Of a stretch of DNA of 64,000 nt, positions 44,329 to 52,332 are shown piece by piece. This stretch comes from DSVZ01 sp964568145 (GTDB taxonomy: Bacteria > Verrucomicrobiota > Verrucomicrobiia > Limisphaerales > J093). The notes below the pieces were generated by a model that did no database searches, was not told where the DNA came from, and saw only the letters and a list, made by a program, of their open reading frames with translations. The position numbers and the translations under genes are program-made. Position 1 is the first letter of the stretch; each line of letters starts with the position of its first letter. Where the stretch lies: positions 45,527-109,526 of the forward strand of contig CAZMOZ010000014.1 in NCBI GenBank assembly GCA_964568145.1. Reading direction: 5' to 3'.

Positions 44329-44934
44329 GTGCAGCAAGCAATCGTCACCCTGGACATGGAGGGCGTGCTCACGCCGGAAATCTGGATCGCCGTGGCCGAG
44401 AAAACCGGCGTGCCGGCACTGCGTCGCACCACGCGCGACGAGCCGGATTACGACGTGTTGATGCGCGGCCGGCTGGCGTTGCTGGCCGAGCACGGCCTGC
44501 GCCTTTCGGACATCCAGGCGGTCATCGGCACGCTCGATCCGCTGCCGGGCGCGCTCGACTTCCTGCGCGCGCTGCGGGCGGAGATGCAGGTCATCATCCT
44601 CTCGGACACCTTCGAGCAATTCGCCCAGCCGTTGCTGCGCCGGCTCGAGTGGCCCACGCTGCTCTGCCACCGGCTGGTGGTGGAGAACGACCGAGTGGTG
44701 GATTACCGGCTGCGCATTCCCGAGCAAAAACAGCGCGCCGTCGCCGCGCTCAAGCTGCTCAACTACCGCGTCATCGCCGCCGGCGACTCGTACAACGACA
44801 CGGCGATGCTCACCGAGGCGCACGTGGGCATCCTGTTCCGCGCGCCGGAAAACGTGCGACGCGAGTTCCCGCAGTTCCGCGCGGTGGACAGCTACGCCGA
44901 CTTGCTGGCGCTGATCCGCCAGGCCCGCGACTGA
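44329..44934 (+). CDS. thrH: Phosphoserine phosphatase / homoserine phosphotransferase ThrH
   Basis: 201 residues from GTG 44329; ThrH proteins are about 205 residues and start just before the first HAD strand. HAD motif I is TLDMEGVLTPEIWIAVAEKT, followed by the ThrH-specific RRTTRDEPDYDVLM. Motif II is ILSDTFEQF and the final motif GDSYNDTAML. The ending AGDSYNDT...ILFRAPENV is characteristic. In Pseudomonas ThrH dephosphorylates phosphoserine and can move the phosphate to homoserine. The frame is open upstream but runs through R2, so a longer start is unlikely. Confidence 0.9.
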   Translation: MQQAIVTLDMEGVLTPEIWIAVAEKTGVPALRRTTRDEPDYDVLMRGRLALLAEHGLRLSDIQAVIGTLDPLPGALDFLRALRAEMQVIILSDTFEQFAQPLLRRLEWPTLLCHRLVVENDRVVDYRLRIPEQKQRAVAALKLLNYRVIAAGDSYNDTAMLTEAHVGILFRAPENVRREFPQFRAVDSYADLLALIRQARD

Positions 44935-44970
44935 GGGGCGTCAACGGCGCCCGCCGGGACCACTCAGGGT

Positions 44971-45122
44971 GACCACGCATGGACACGAATCCACACGAAT
45001 GAGAACCCTGCCCGCTGCCGTTCATGGCGGCGGACAAGTCCGACCAGTCGTGAGCCGTCTCGTACCGCCCTGTAATTCGCCAAGCCCCACGCCTTCGTGT
45101 CCTCGGTGTCCAGTCGTGGTTC
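44971..45122. repeat. Paired inverted repeat R8 at the thrH/gpsA convergent junction
   Basis: The left arm (44971-45001, GACCACGCATGGACACGAAT then CCACACGAATG) is a degenerate inverted copy of the right arm (45093-45122, CTTCGTGTCCTCGGTGTCC then AGTCGTGGTT). About 90 bp lie between. It fills the gap between two converging genes. Confidence 0.65.
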
Positions 45123-45137
45123 TCGTTGGCGTGCGCC

Positions 45138-46118
45138 TCAATCTTCGGGTTTGCAGACGCGGGCCAGCAGGTCGCGCACCGCGTCGGCCGGCGGCTTGGC
45201 CTCGTACAACACCGCGTACACTTCGTCGGTGATCGGCACGGTCACGTCCCGCCGCCGGGCCAGGGCCCGGGCCGCGCGCGCGGTCGGATACCCTTCCGCC
45301 ACGCTCACCGAACGGGCCAGGAGATCGGCCAGCTTCGCGCCACGGCCAAGGTGTTCGCCCAAAGTGCGATTGCGGCTCAGCGGCGAGAAGCACGTCACCA
45401 CCAGGTCACCCAGCCCGCTCAAGCCGCTGAAGGTCTCCGGCCGCGCGCCGCACGCCACGCCCAGCCGACGCATTTCGGCGATGCCGCGCGTGACCAGCGC
45501 CGCCTTCGAGTTGTCGCCGTAGCCCAGGCCGTCGCCCAGGCCGGCGGCGATGGCGATGACGTTCTTCAGCGCGCCGCCGAGTTCGACGCCCAGCGGGTCG
45601 GTGCTGGTGTAAATGCGGAAAGTCGGGCGGTGAAAGAGCCGCTGCACCAGCAGGGCGGTGGATTCGTCCTCGCCGGCGGCCACCGCCGCCGTGGGCACGC
45701 CGCGCGCGACCTCCAGGGCCAGCGTGGGCCCCGACAACGCCGCCACCCGCGCGCGCGGCAAGGACTCGCGCAGGATCGCCGTCATGGTGAGGCCGGTCTC
45801 GAACTCAATGCCTTTGGTGACGCTCACCACCATGCCTGCGAAGCCGGTCAGCGCGCCCGCCACGGCCCGGATGGCTTTGGACGGCGCGGCCACGATCGCG
45901 CAATCGCAGCCCGGCCAGGCGGCTTCGGGACGGTCCACCGGGCGCAGGCCGGGGCCGATTTCGACGCCGGGCAGGTATTTGTCGTTGCGGCCGGCGGCGG
46001 CCACCACGTGCAGGTTGGCGGTGTCGTGGTCCCAGGCGGTGATGCGGTGGCCGTCGGCCAGGAGCAGGCGGGCCAGCGCGCTGCCCCAGGCGCCGGCGCC
46101 GAGGAGGGCGAGGTTCAT
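45138..46118 (-). CDS. gpsA: NAD(P)-dependent glycerol-3-phosphate dehydrogenase
   Basis: 326 residues. The Rossmann motif LGAGAWGSALARLL starts the protein. SVTKGIE, LSGPTLALEVARG, the active-site Lys region GALKNVIAIAAGLGDG and SGLGDLVVTCFSPLSRNR follow in GpsA order. It reduces dihydroxyacetone phosphate to sn-glycerol 3-phosphate for phospholipid synthesis. Its ATG overlaps the plsY stop by 4 nt; the two encode consecutive steps toward lysophosphatidate. Confidence 0.95.
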   Translation of the reverse strand: MNLALLGAGAWGSALARLLLADGHRITAWDHDTANLHVVAAAGRNDKYLPGVEIGPGLRPVDRPEAAWPGCDCAIVAAPSKAIRAVAGALTGFAGMVVSVTKGIEFETGLTMTAILRESLPRARVAALSGPTLALEVARGVPTAAVAAGEDESTALLVQRLFHRPTFRIYTSTDPLGVELGGALKNVIAIAAGLGDGLGYGDNSKAALVTRGIAEMRRLGVACGARPETFSGLSGLGDLVVTCFSPLSRNRTLGEHLGRGAKLADLLARSVSVAEGYPTARAARALARRRDVTVPITDEVYAVLYEAKPPADAVRDLLARVCKPED

Positions 46119-46762
46119 GGCGGATTTTGAACGGATGGTTTCACGCGGCTCCAGCGGTGCTCGGTGCCGTCCCGCAGCCGGCGGATGTTGGGCCGGTGTT
46201 TGTAGATAGCCAGCGCGCCCAGCGCCAGGCCCATGAGGGTCAGGACCAGCCCGCGGCCGGTGAACCAGACGGCGAAGGGCAGCGCCGCCGCCGCGGCGAT
46301 CGAGGCCAGCGACACGTACCGGCTGGCGGCAAAGACCGCCAGCCAGACCCCGAAGCACACGCCCAACGCCGCCGGCATCAAGGCCAGTAGCACGCCCGCG
46401 CTGGTGGCGATGCCCTTGCCGCCCTTGAAGCCCAGCCAGCAGGTGTAGTTGTGGCCGAGGATGGCCGCCACGCCGGCGGTGGTCGCAAGTACTTCACCGG
46501 GCCAGCAACAGCCGCACTCCACAAGATCGCGCGCCGCCAGCGGCAATCCGCCGGCGGCCAAAGCGCCCTTCACAGCGTCCACGGCCAGCACGAACACGCC
46601 AGCCGGCTTGCCCAGCACGCGGAAAACGTTCGTCGCCCCGATGTTGCCGCTGCCGGTGGTGCGGATGTCCACGCCGCGCAGGCGGCCGACCAGGTAGCCG
46701 GTGGGCAGGCTGCCGAGCAGATACCCGGCGCTGGCGGCGAAGACATACGCCCAGAAAGGCAT
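46115..46762 (-). CDS. plsY: Acyl-phosphate:glycerol-3-phosphate acyltransferase
   Basis: 215 residues, an integral membrane protein with about five helices. The three PlsY motifs are present: GSLPTGYLVGRLRGVDIRTT with GSGNIGATNVFRVLG, then ILGHNYTCWLGFKGGKGIAT, and KHRPNIRRLRDGTE at the C-terminus. It acylates glycerol 3-phosphate at sn-1 using acyl phosphate, at the inner membrane. It is the first gene of the plsY-gpsA pair with a 4-nt overlap, so product and user of glycerol 3-phosphate are co-expressed. Confidence 0.95.
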   Translation of the reverse strand: MPFWAYVFAASAGYLLGSLPTGYLVGRLRGVDIRTTGSGNIGATNVFRVLGKPAGVFVLAVDAVKGALAAGGLPLAARDLVECGCCWPGEVLATTAGVAAILGHNYTCWLGFKGGKGIATSAGVLLALMPAALGVCFGVWLAVFAASRYVSLASIAAAAALPFAVWFTGRGLVLTLMGLALGALAIYKHRPNIRRLRDGTEHRWSRVKPSVQNPP

Positions 46763-46911
46763 GGCGGACTTTAGGGAAGCCGCGAACGGCCCAGCAAGCG
46801 CGTTCCCGTCCGGCGTCGCGCAGAAAAGCCTTGCTAAGGTTGGGGCCGCTCAGTATCGCGATGCCCGCGTTCATGCCCGGCCCAACGGCTGCGCGCGGCC
46901 GCACGCCACTT

Positions 46912-47409
46912 ATGTTGAAATGTTACGAACTGGTCGGCTTCATGCCGGCCAACTTGTCGCAGGAAATCCTCGAAACCACATACCGGGAGGACAAACCCCT
47001 GTACAAAGCCGTGCTGGCGGCCGTGGCCGAGGCCACCCGCGTGCGCCCCGTTTTTCTGGAAAAGAAGCCCCGCGCCCAGCGGCACGTGGACATGATCGGC
47101 GTGCTGGGCCGGCCCCGCATGGAAGAGGCCGCCGCGAGCCTGATCCGCGGCTGGCTGCTCAAGGCGCAGACCGCGATGCTGGCCGACTTTCTCGACACAC
47201 TGGGCATCCAGCACGAAAACGGCGCGGTGGAGGAATTTCCGGAAACAGTCCCCGACGGCAAGCTGCAGGCGGCCGTGGACGCCGTGCTGGCGAGGCACCC
47301 GCGGGAAAAGGTGGCCCTGTACCTCAACGCCATTCACGCCACCAGCGGCGTCAAATGGCCCAACCTCGAACGGCTCCTGCAAACCGACACCCGGCTGCAG
47401 ATTGCCTGA
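46912..47409 (+). CDS. Uncharacterised helical protein
   Basis: 165 residues from ATG 46912. Earlier in-frame starts (46831, 46861) add a Pro/Arg-rich stretch without protein character. The chain appears all-helical, with FMPANLSQEILETTYREDKP, an Arg-rich middle (LEKKPRAQRHVDMIGVL), LIRGWLLKAQTAMLADFLD and KVALYLNAIHATSGVKWPNL. No signal peptide, membrane helix or known domain is seen. It lies divergent from plsY and convergent with msrB, with no operon partner. Function unknown. Confidence 0.65.
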   Translation: MLKCYELVGFMPANLSQEILETTYREDKPLYKAVLAAVAEATRVRPVFLEKKPRAQRHVDMIGVLGRPRMEEAAASLIRGWLLKAQTAMLADFLDTLGIQHENGAVEEFPETVPDGKLQAAVDAVLARHPREKVALYLNAIHATSGVKWPNLERLLQTDTRLQIA

Positions 47410-47597
47410 GTCGGAACAAGCCCTGCGTCCGGGAGCGCAGGCAGCTTCCACATTTCCAAACGTTCGGCGGAAAACACTTCAACGCGCCGGAGCCGAAACG
47501 TCCGGTTGGAATCATCGTTCAAATGGTCCAGCCGGCGAGACGTTGCCCGTGGCGGGCCGGTCGGTTGCGCTCCCAGTTTGAAAGAGAGTCGTACCGG

Positions 47598-48191
47598 TCA
47601 GCGCAGCGCCTTTTCTTCCGGCGCAGGCGTGGTATCGGAAGCCGGTGCCGACGTGGCGGGCCTGGGCTCGAATTTGAGCGCGGCGGAGTTGATGCAGTAC
47701 CGCAGGCCAGTGGGTGGCGGGCCGTCGTCAAACACGTGGCCCAGATGCGCGCCGCACCGGGCGCAATGCACCTCGGTGCGCACCATGAAAAAGCCGCGGT
47801 CCTCCTCGGTGCCGATGTGCTCCTTTTTGACGGGCTGCCAGTAGCTGGGCCAGCCCGTGCCAGAATCATACTTGTGCTCGGAGACGAAGAGCGCCAGCCC
47901 GCAGCCGACACAACGGTAAATCCCCGGCTGCTTGTGATTCCAGTACGCGCCGGTGAACGCGCGCTCGGTGCCTTTCCGGCGTGTCACCTGGTATTGCTCA
48001 GGGGTGAGTTGCCGGCGCCACTCGGCGTCGGTTTTCACAACCTTGTCCTTCATGTTCCATTCCGGGGATTGCGTGGCTGCTGGCGGGTCCGGCGGTATGG
48101 GCGCGGCCGGAGCTTCGACTGCGCGCAAGGTGCCGGCCTGCGCGAGCGCCATCCCCAGGCTCACGGCGAACCACACGGCTGAGCGTGTCAT
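47598..48191 (-). CDS. msrB: Exported peptide-methionine (R)-S-oxide reductase
   Basis: 197 residues. A signal peptide (SAVWFAVSLGMALAQAGTLRA) precedes a Pro-rich linker and the MsrB domain, with zinc Cys pairs CVGC and CARC, SGTGWPSYW and the catalytic Cys166 in RYCINSAALKF. It reduces methionine-R-sulfoxide in proteins; the signal peptide places it outside the cytoplasm. The final 20 residues are Ala/Pro-rich. Its ATG at 48191 overlaps the rsmD stop by 4 nt, an unexpected operon partner. Confidence 0.93.
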   Translation of the reverse strand: MTRSAVWFAVSLGMALAQAGTLRAVEAPAAPIPPDPPAATQSPEWNMKDKVVKTDAEWRRQLTPEQYQVTRRKGTERAFTGAYWNHKQPGIYRCVGCGLALFVSEHKYDSGTGWPSYWQPVKKEHIGTEEDRGFFMVRTEVHCARCGAHLGHVFDDGPPPTGLRYCINSAALKFEPRPATSAPASDTTPAPEEKALR

Positions 48192-48808
48192 GCTGGGAAG
48201 TTGCCGCACGCCGGCATGTCGTCAACCGGGGCGGTGTCGCCGGCGAGGAAGGTCATCACCGAATCGCCGTGCTTGAGCGACTTCACCTCCCGCCACGGCG
48301 GCGGAATGGTGAGTGTGTCGCGCCGGGCGTGGCCGAGCACAAACAGCGCGCCCGGCGCCAGCAGCCCGGTCAGCGCGGGGTTGTCCAGCAACTGCTGCGA
48401 AAACGACTGCGAGCGGCGGCCCACGTTCTTTTCGCCGAACGGCGGGTCGGCGAGGATCAGGTCGAACTGGGCGCCCGCCGCGGCGAGCTGCCGGATGGCG
48501 GCGAAGGCGTCCTGCGCGCGCAACTCGAACCGCGCCGCCGGCAGGCCCGCGGCGGCCAGGTTCTCGCGAATCCACGCCGCGTGTTTCGAGGATTTCTCCA
48601 CGCTGACCACCAGCGCGGCGCCGCGGCTGAGGCACTCGAAGCCCAGCGCGCCCGAACCCGCGAACAGCTCCAGCACCCGCGCGCGGGCGACCCGCCCGCC
48701 GAGGCTGTTGAAGATGGCCTGCTTGACGAGGTCAGGCGTGGGGCGGACGGCGCAGCCGTGGGGCACCTTGAGCTGGCGCCGGCCGTAACTGCCACCGGTG
48801 ATGCGCAT
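48188..48808 (-). CDS. rsmD: 16S rRNA (guanine966-N2)-methyltransferase
   Basis: 206 residues. The start RITGGSYGRRQLKVP, the RPTPDLVKQAIFNSL segment, the SAM motif VLELFAGSGALGFECLSRG and the catalytic ILADPPFGEKN are all RsmD features. It methylates G966 of 16S rRNA in the assembling small subunit. It overlaps msrB by 4 nt, and a terminator separates it from the upstream gap gene. Confidence 0.93.
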   Translation of the reverse strand: MRITGGSYGRRQLKVPHGCAVRPTPDLVKQAIFNSLGGRVARARVLELFAGSGALGFECLSRGAALVVSVEKSSKHAAWIRENLAAAGLPAARFELRAQDAFAAIRQLAAAGAQFDLILADPPFGEKNVGRRSQSFSQQLLDNPALTGLLAPGALFVLGHARRDTLTIPPPWREVKSLKHGDSVMTFLAGDTAPVDDMPACGNFPA

Positions 48809-48843
48809 GACGGGAGTGAAGCACGCGCTGGCAGGCGCGGAAA

Positions 48844-48875
48844 GTAAAACGGCGGCCCGTCGCCGGACCGCCGTT
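48844..48875 (-). terminator. Rho-independent terminator after gap
   Basis: On the minus strand AACGGCGG pairs with CCGCCGTT (plus-strand 48868-48875 and 48848-48855) and is followed by a T-rich run (TTTTACTTT). It lies about 20 nt after the gap stop codon. Confidence 0.8.
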
Positions 48876-48896
48876 CGCGAAAGGTGCCGGACCGGA

Positions 48897-49964
48897 TTAC
48901 AAGCCCTTGCCGGCCATGTACTTCATCAGGTCCACCACGCGGTTGCTGTAGCCCCATTCGTTGTCGTACCAGCTCACGACCTTGAAGAAGCGTTTCTCGC
49001 CCTTGAGGTTGTTTTGGAGCGTGGCGAGGCTGTCGTAGATCGAACTGCGCTCGTCGTGGACGAAATCTGTCGAGACCAGCTCCTCGTCGGTGACGCCGAG
49101 AATGCCCTTGAGGTATGTCTCGCTCGCCTTCCTGAGCGCGGCGTCAATCTCCTCGATCGAGGTGTCCCGGATGGTGCGGAAGGTGAGGTCCACCACGGAG
49201 ACGTTGGCCACCGGAATGCGGAAGGACATGCCGGTGAGCTTGCCCTTGGTGGCGGGCAGCACCTCGCCGACGGCCCGGGCGGCGCCGGTGGTGCTGGGGA
49301 TGATGTTGATCGCCGCCGCACGGCCACCGCGCCAGTCCTTCTTGGACGGTCCGTCCACGGTTTTCTGAGTCGCGGTGTAGGCGTGGATGGTGGTCATCAA
49401 ACCGGTCTCGATGCCGAAACCCTCCTTGAGGATGACATGCACCAGCGGCGCCAGACAGTTGGTGGTGCAGGAGGCGTTCGAGACGATGGCGTGCCTGGCG
49501 GGATCGTACTCGCCTTCGTTCACGCCCATGACCAGCGTCTTCACGTCGCCCTTGCCCGGGGCGGAGAGGATGATCTTCTTCGCGCCTGCGGCGAGGTGGC
49601 CCTTGGCCTTCTCGCTGTCCGTGAACAGGCCGGTGGACTCGACGACGAGCTCCACGCCCAGCGCCTTCCACGGCAGCGTGGCGAGGTCCTTGACGGCCAG
49701 CACGCATTTGATCTTGTGGCCGTTCACCACCAGCGTGTCGGCCTCGGGAAGCGCGGGGTCGCTCTTCTCGGTGGCGACGGTGTGTTTGAATTTCCCGTGC
49801 ACGGAGTCGTACTTGAGCTGGTAGGCGAAGTAGTCGGCGTCGGTCGAGATATCCACGACCGCCACGACGTCAAACTGCCCGCCCAGCAACCCCTGGTCGC
49901 ACAGCGCCTGGAAGACCATGCGCCCGATGCGCCCGAAGCCGTTGATTGCAACTTTCACTGGCAT
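48897..49964 (-). CDS. gap: Glyceraldehyde-3-phosphate dehydrogenase
   Basis: 355 residues, slightly longer than typical bacterial Gap (about 335). The NAD motif INGFGRIGRM starts the chain, the catalytic Cys166 is in NASCTTNC, and SWYDNEWGYSNRVVDL ends it. The segment YFAYQLKYDSVHGKF resembles the longer glycosomal/gammaproteobacterial GapA-like branch. It oxidises glyceraldehyde 3-phosphate to 1,3-bisphosphoglycerate in glycolysis. No pgk or tpi is adjacent. A promoter, a palindrome and a terminator mark it as a single-gene unit. Confidence 0.96.
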   Translation of the reverse strand: MPVKVAINGFGRIGRMVFQALCDQGLLGGQFDVVAVVDISTDADYFAYQLKYDSVHGKFKHTVATEKSDPALPEADTLVVNGHKIKCVLAVKDLATLPWKALGVELVVESTGLFTDSEKAKGHLAAGAKKIILSAPGKGDVKTLVMGVNEGEYDPARHAIVSNASCTTNCLAPLVHVILKEGFGIETGLMTTIHAYTATQKTVDGPSKKDWRGGRAAAINIIPSTTGAARAVGEVLPATKGKLTGMSFRIPVANVSVVDLTFRTIRDTSIEEIDAALRKASETYLKGILGVTDEELVSTDFVHDERSSIYDSLATLQNNLKGEKRFFKVVSWYDNEWGYSNRVVDLMKYMAGKGL

Positions 49965-49995
49965 AATATGTTTCGAGTTCGAGTTCCTGTTTCAG

Positions 49996-50014
49996 CTAAT
50001 CGGTGACCGATTAG
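49996..50014. promoter_or_regulatory. Palindromic operator candidate upstream of gap
   Basis: CTAATCGG-TGA-CCGATTAG is a perfect 8-bp inverted repeat with a 3-nt centre, AT-richer than its setting. It lies 32 nt before the gap start codon and just downstream of the predicted transcription start, where a bound repressor would block transcription. Confidence 0.6.
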
Positions 50015-50024
50015 AATGGAGCGG

Positions 50025-50052
50025 ACTTTATCGGGGGGGTGGGAAGCGTCAA
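50025..50052 (-). promoter_or_regulatory. Sigma-70-like promoter for gap
   Basis: Reading the minus strand, TTGACG (50052-50047) is followed after 16 nt by TAAAGT (50030-50025). This places the start of transcription near 50018, about 55 nt before the ATG and directly before the palindrome. Confidence 0.5.
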
Positions 50053-50059
50053 CGACAAA

Positions 50060-50260
50060 GCCCCCCGCGCCGGGGGTTGCGGCAGCCGTCCCTGGCTGCC
50101 GTAAAGGGCGGCATCCTGCCGCCCGGAATCCACGACAGCAAACCCTGCCTGCGGAGTGCCGCCGGCGTCCCAGCGCCGGGCTGGAAGTCCGGCTCCACGG
50201 CCGGCTGGAAGCCGGCGTTACCCCGGCAGGCGATACGTCTGCAGGAAATTGAGATGCGCG
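50060..50260. repeat. Repeat family R2, full copy 2
   Basis: It contains GGCAGCCGTCCCTGGCTGCC, GGGCGGCATCCTGCCGCCC, the linker GGAATCCACGAC, CCGGGCTGGAAGTCCGG and the end GCAGGAAATTGAGATGCGC. These align in order with 35263-35465. It fills most of the gap between gap (-) and the GH84 gene (+). Confidence 0.8.
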
Positions 50261-50335
50261 CCGGGGAACCGCGCGCCGGGTTGCGCGGCCGGCCCCGAGC
50301 GGGCAGATTGCGCGGCACCAACAATCCAACCCACG

Positions 50336-51691
50336 ATGAATCCAGCGACTCCCGGTTTGTTCGGCGTGGTGGAAGGCTTTTACGGCCGGCCGTGGAACCC
50401 CGCCCAGCGCCGCACGCTGCTCGGCTGGCTCAAGGCCGGCGGCCTCAACGCCTATATGTACGCCCCCAAGGACGACGCCCGGCACCGCGCCGTCTGGCGC
50501 GAGCTTTACGACCCGGCCGAGGCGGCGGACCTGGGCGCGCTCGTCCGCGAGTGCCGCCAGCACGACGTCCGGCTCATTTACGCGCTGTCGCCCGGGCTGG
50601 ACCTCCGGTTCGCGGACGCCGCCGACCTGGCCGCCTTGAAGGCCAAGCTCCAGCAGGTGCGCGACCTGGGCGTGGGCGACTTCGCCGTCCTGTTTGACGA
50701 CATCAACCCGGAGCTGAGCGACGCGGACAAGGCGCGCTTCGGCACACCGGCCGCGGCCCAAGCTTACGTCGGCAACGAAGTGCTCCGCTGGGTCCGTGAA
50801 TGGACCGGCGAAGGTCGCCTGCTGTTCTGTCCCACCGAGTACTGCGGGCGGTTCGCCGAACCTTCGGTGGCGGAATCGTCCTACCTGCGCACGCTGGGCG
50901 AGAAGCTCGCGCCGGAGGTGGACGTGCTGTGGACCGGCCCCGAAATCATCTCCGAGGTCATCCCGGTGGACTCGATCCGCGAACTCCAGCGCGTGATCCG
51001 CCGCCGGCCGATGCTTTGGGACAATTTGCACGCGAACGATTACGACATGCGCCGGCTCTACCTGGGTCCGTACTCGGGGCGGCCCGGCGGGTTGCTGCGC
51101 GAGATCACGGGCATCCTCCAGAACCCGAACTGCCAGTTCGAGGCCAACTTCATCCCCGTCCACACGCTCGCGGCTTACGTGCGCGACGGTGCCGGCTACG
51201 CGCCCGCGCGGGCTTACGAGGAGGCGCTCCAAGCCTGGCTGCCGCAGTTCAAGAGCCGTGGCAAACGCGACTTCACCGCCGCCGATCTCCGCCTGGCCGC
51301 GGACATCTTCCATCTGCCCACCGAGCACGGCGAGACGGCGCGGCGTTACCTCGCCGATCTGCGCGTGATCCTGCGCTCGCCGCCGAACAGTTGGGGCGAG
51401 GTCGCCGCGCGCGTCGAGCAGACCACCCGCCAGATCATCGCGATCTACGAGAAGGTCACCGAACTGGCCGACCGTCCGCTGGCCTACGCGCTCTACAACC
51501 ACTTCTGGGAAATCAAGGAGAACGCCGGGCTCGTCGCCGAATGGGCGCGCTGGCGGCAGGCCGACCCGGAGGCGCGCGAGCCGTTTGCCTCCCCCGGCTT
51601 CCGGCCGCGCATTTACCGCGGCGGCTTCACGGCCGAACTCGAGCGGCTGTTACCCATAGATGAGCAGGGTCGTTTTCACCCGGCGCCGTGA
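50336..51691 (+). CDS. GH84 beta-N-acetylglucosaminidase (O-GlcNAcase-like)
   Basis: 451 residues with no signal peptide, hence probably cytoplasmic, unlike secreted bacterial GH84 enzymes. GVVEGFYGRPW (10-20) and YAPKDD (42-47) are substrate-site motifs. Asp121-Asp122 in LFDDIN match the catalytic aspartate pair of the family, with WTGPEI and WDNLHANDYDMRRLYLGPY completing the pocket. The helical C-terminal part may correspond to the O-GlcNAcase stalk. GH84 enzymes remove beta-linked GlcNAc by substrate assistance. The next gene overlaps by 4 nt and resembles the acetyltransferase-like domain that is fused to this enzyme in animals. The native substrate is unknown. Confidence 0.9.
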   Translation: MNPATPGLFGVVEGFYGRPWNPAQRRTLLGWLKAGGLNAYMYAPKDDARHRAVWRELYDPAEAADLGALVRECRQHDVRLIYALSPGLDLRFADAADLAALKAKLQQVRDLGVGDFAVLFDDINPELSDADKARFGTPAAAQAYVGNEVLRWVREWTGEGRLLFCPTEYCGRFAEPSVAESSYLRTLGEKLAPEVDVLWTGPEIISEVIPVDSIRELQRVIRRRPMLWDNLHANDYDMRRLYLGPYSGRPGGLLREITGILQNPNCQFEANFIPVHTLAAYVRDGAGYAPARAYEEALQAWLPQFKSRGKRDFTAADLRLAADIFHLPTEHGETARRYLADLRVILRSPPNSWGEVAARVEQTTRQIIAIYEKVTELADRPLAYALYNHFWEIKENAGLVAEWARWRQADPEAREPFASPGFRPRIYRGGFTAELERLLPIDEQGRFHPAP

Positions 51692-52332
51692 GCAGCGTCC
51701 GCTTGAACGAGGACTTCACCTTGCGGCCGGCCGGGCCCGAGGACCAGGCCGCCGCGTATGAAGTCTGTCTGAAGACCGGCGACTCCGGCCGCGACGGCGC
51801 GCACCTGTACCCGGACGACCCGTCGGCGCTGGGCAACCTTTACGTCGGGCCGTACCTGAGCCTGGAGCCGGACCTGGCGTTCGTGCTCGAAGACGGCGCC
51901 GGCGTGTGCGGCTACCTGCTGGGCGCGCTGGACTCGGCCCGGTTTTACCAGCGCCTGCTCGCGGAATGGCTGCCGCCGCTGCGGGCCCGGCATCCCGACC
52001 CGACCGGCGACCCGGCCCGCTGGACGCCCACGCAATGGCTGTACCACGAGTTTCATCACTTCACGCCGCACTACCCGCCGGCGTTTCACGCCTTCCCTTC
52101 GCATCTGCACATTGACCTGCTGCCGCACGCGCAAGGCCGCGGTCTGGGCCGGCGGATGATCGGGCATCTCCTGGCGTTGCTGGCCGCGCGCGGTTCGCCC
52201 GGCGCGCATCTGGGCCTGAGCGCGGCCAACGAGCGGGCTCACCGCTTTTACCGCCAACTGGGCTTCACCGAATTGGAACGAACCGGCGAGCGCGCGCCGC
52301 AGACCGTGTACATGGCGCGGGCGCTGCCGTGA
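51688..52332 (+). CDS. GNAT acetyltransferase resembling the C-terminal domain of animal O-GlcNAcase
   Basis: 214 residues from GTG 51688, whose GTGA overlaps the GH84 stop. GPYLSLEPDLAFVLED, VCGYLLGALDSARFY, EWLPPLRARHP and especially PSHLHIDLLPHAQGRGLGRR and GAHLGLSAANERAHRFYRQL closely recall the human O-GlcNAcase pseudo-acetyltransferase domain. The acetyl-CoA loop QGRGLG is intact here, so this protein may bind acetyl-CoA. The natural acceptor is unknown. Coupling to the GH84 gene suggests a shared task, perhaps amino-sugar handling. Confidence 0.87.
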   Translation: MSSVRLNEDFTLRPAGPEDQAAAYEVCLKTGDSGRDGAHLYPDDPSALGNLYVGPYLSLEPDLAFVLEDGAGVCGYLLGALDSARFYQRLLAEWLPPLRARHPDPTGDPARWTPTQWLYHEFHHFTPHYPPAFHAFPSHLHIDLLPHAQGRGLGRRMIGHLLALLAARGSPGAHLGLSAANERAHRFYRQLGFTELERTGERAPQTVYMARALP

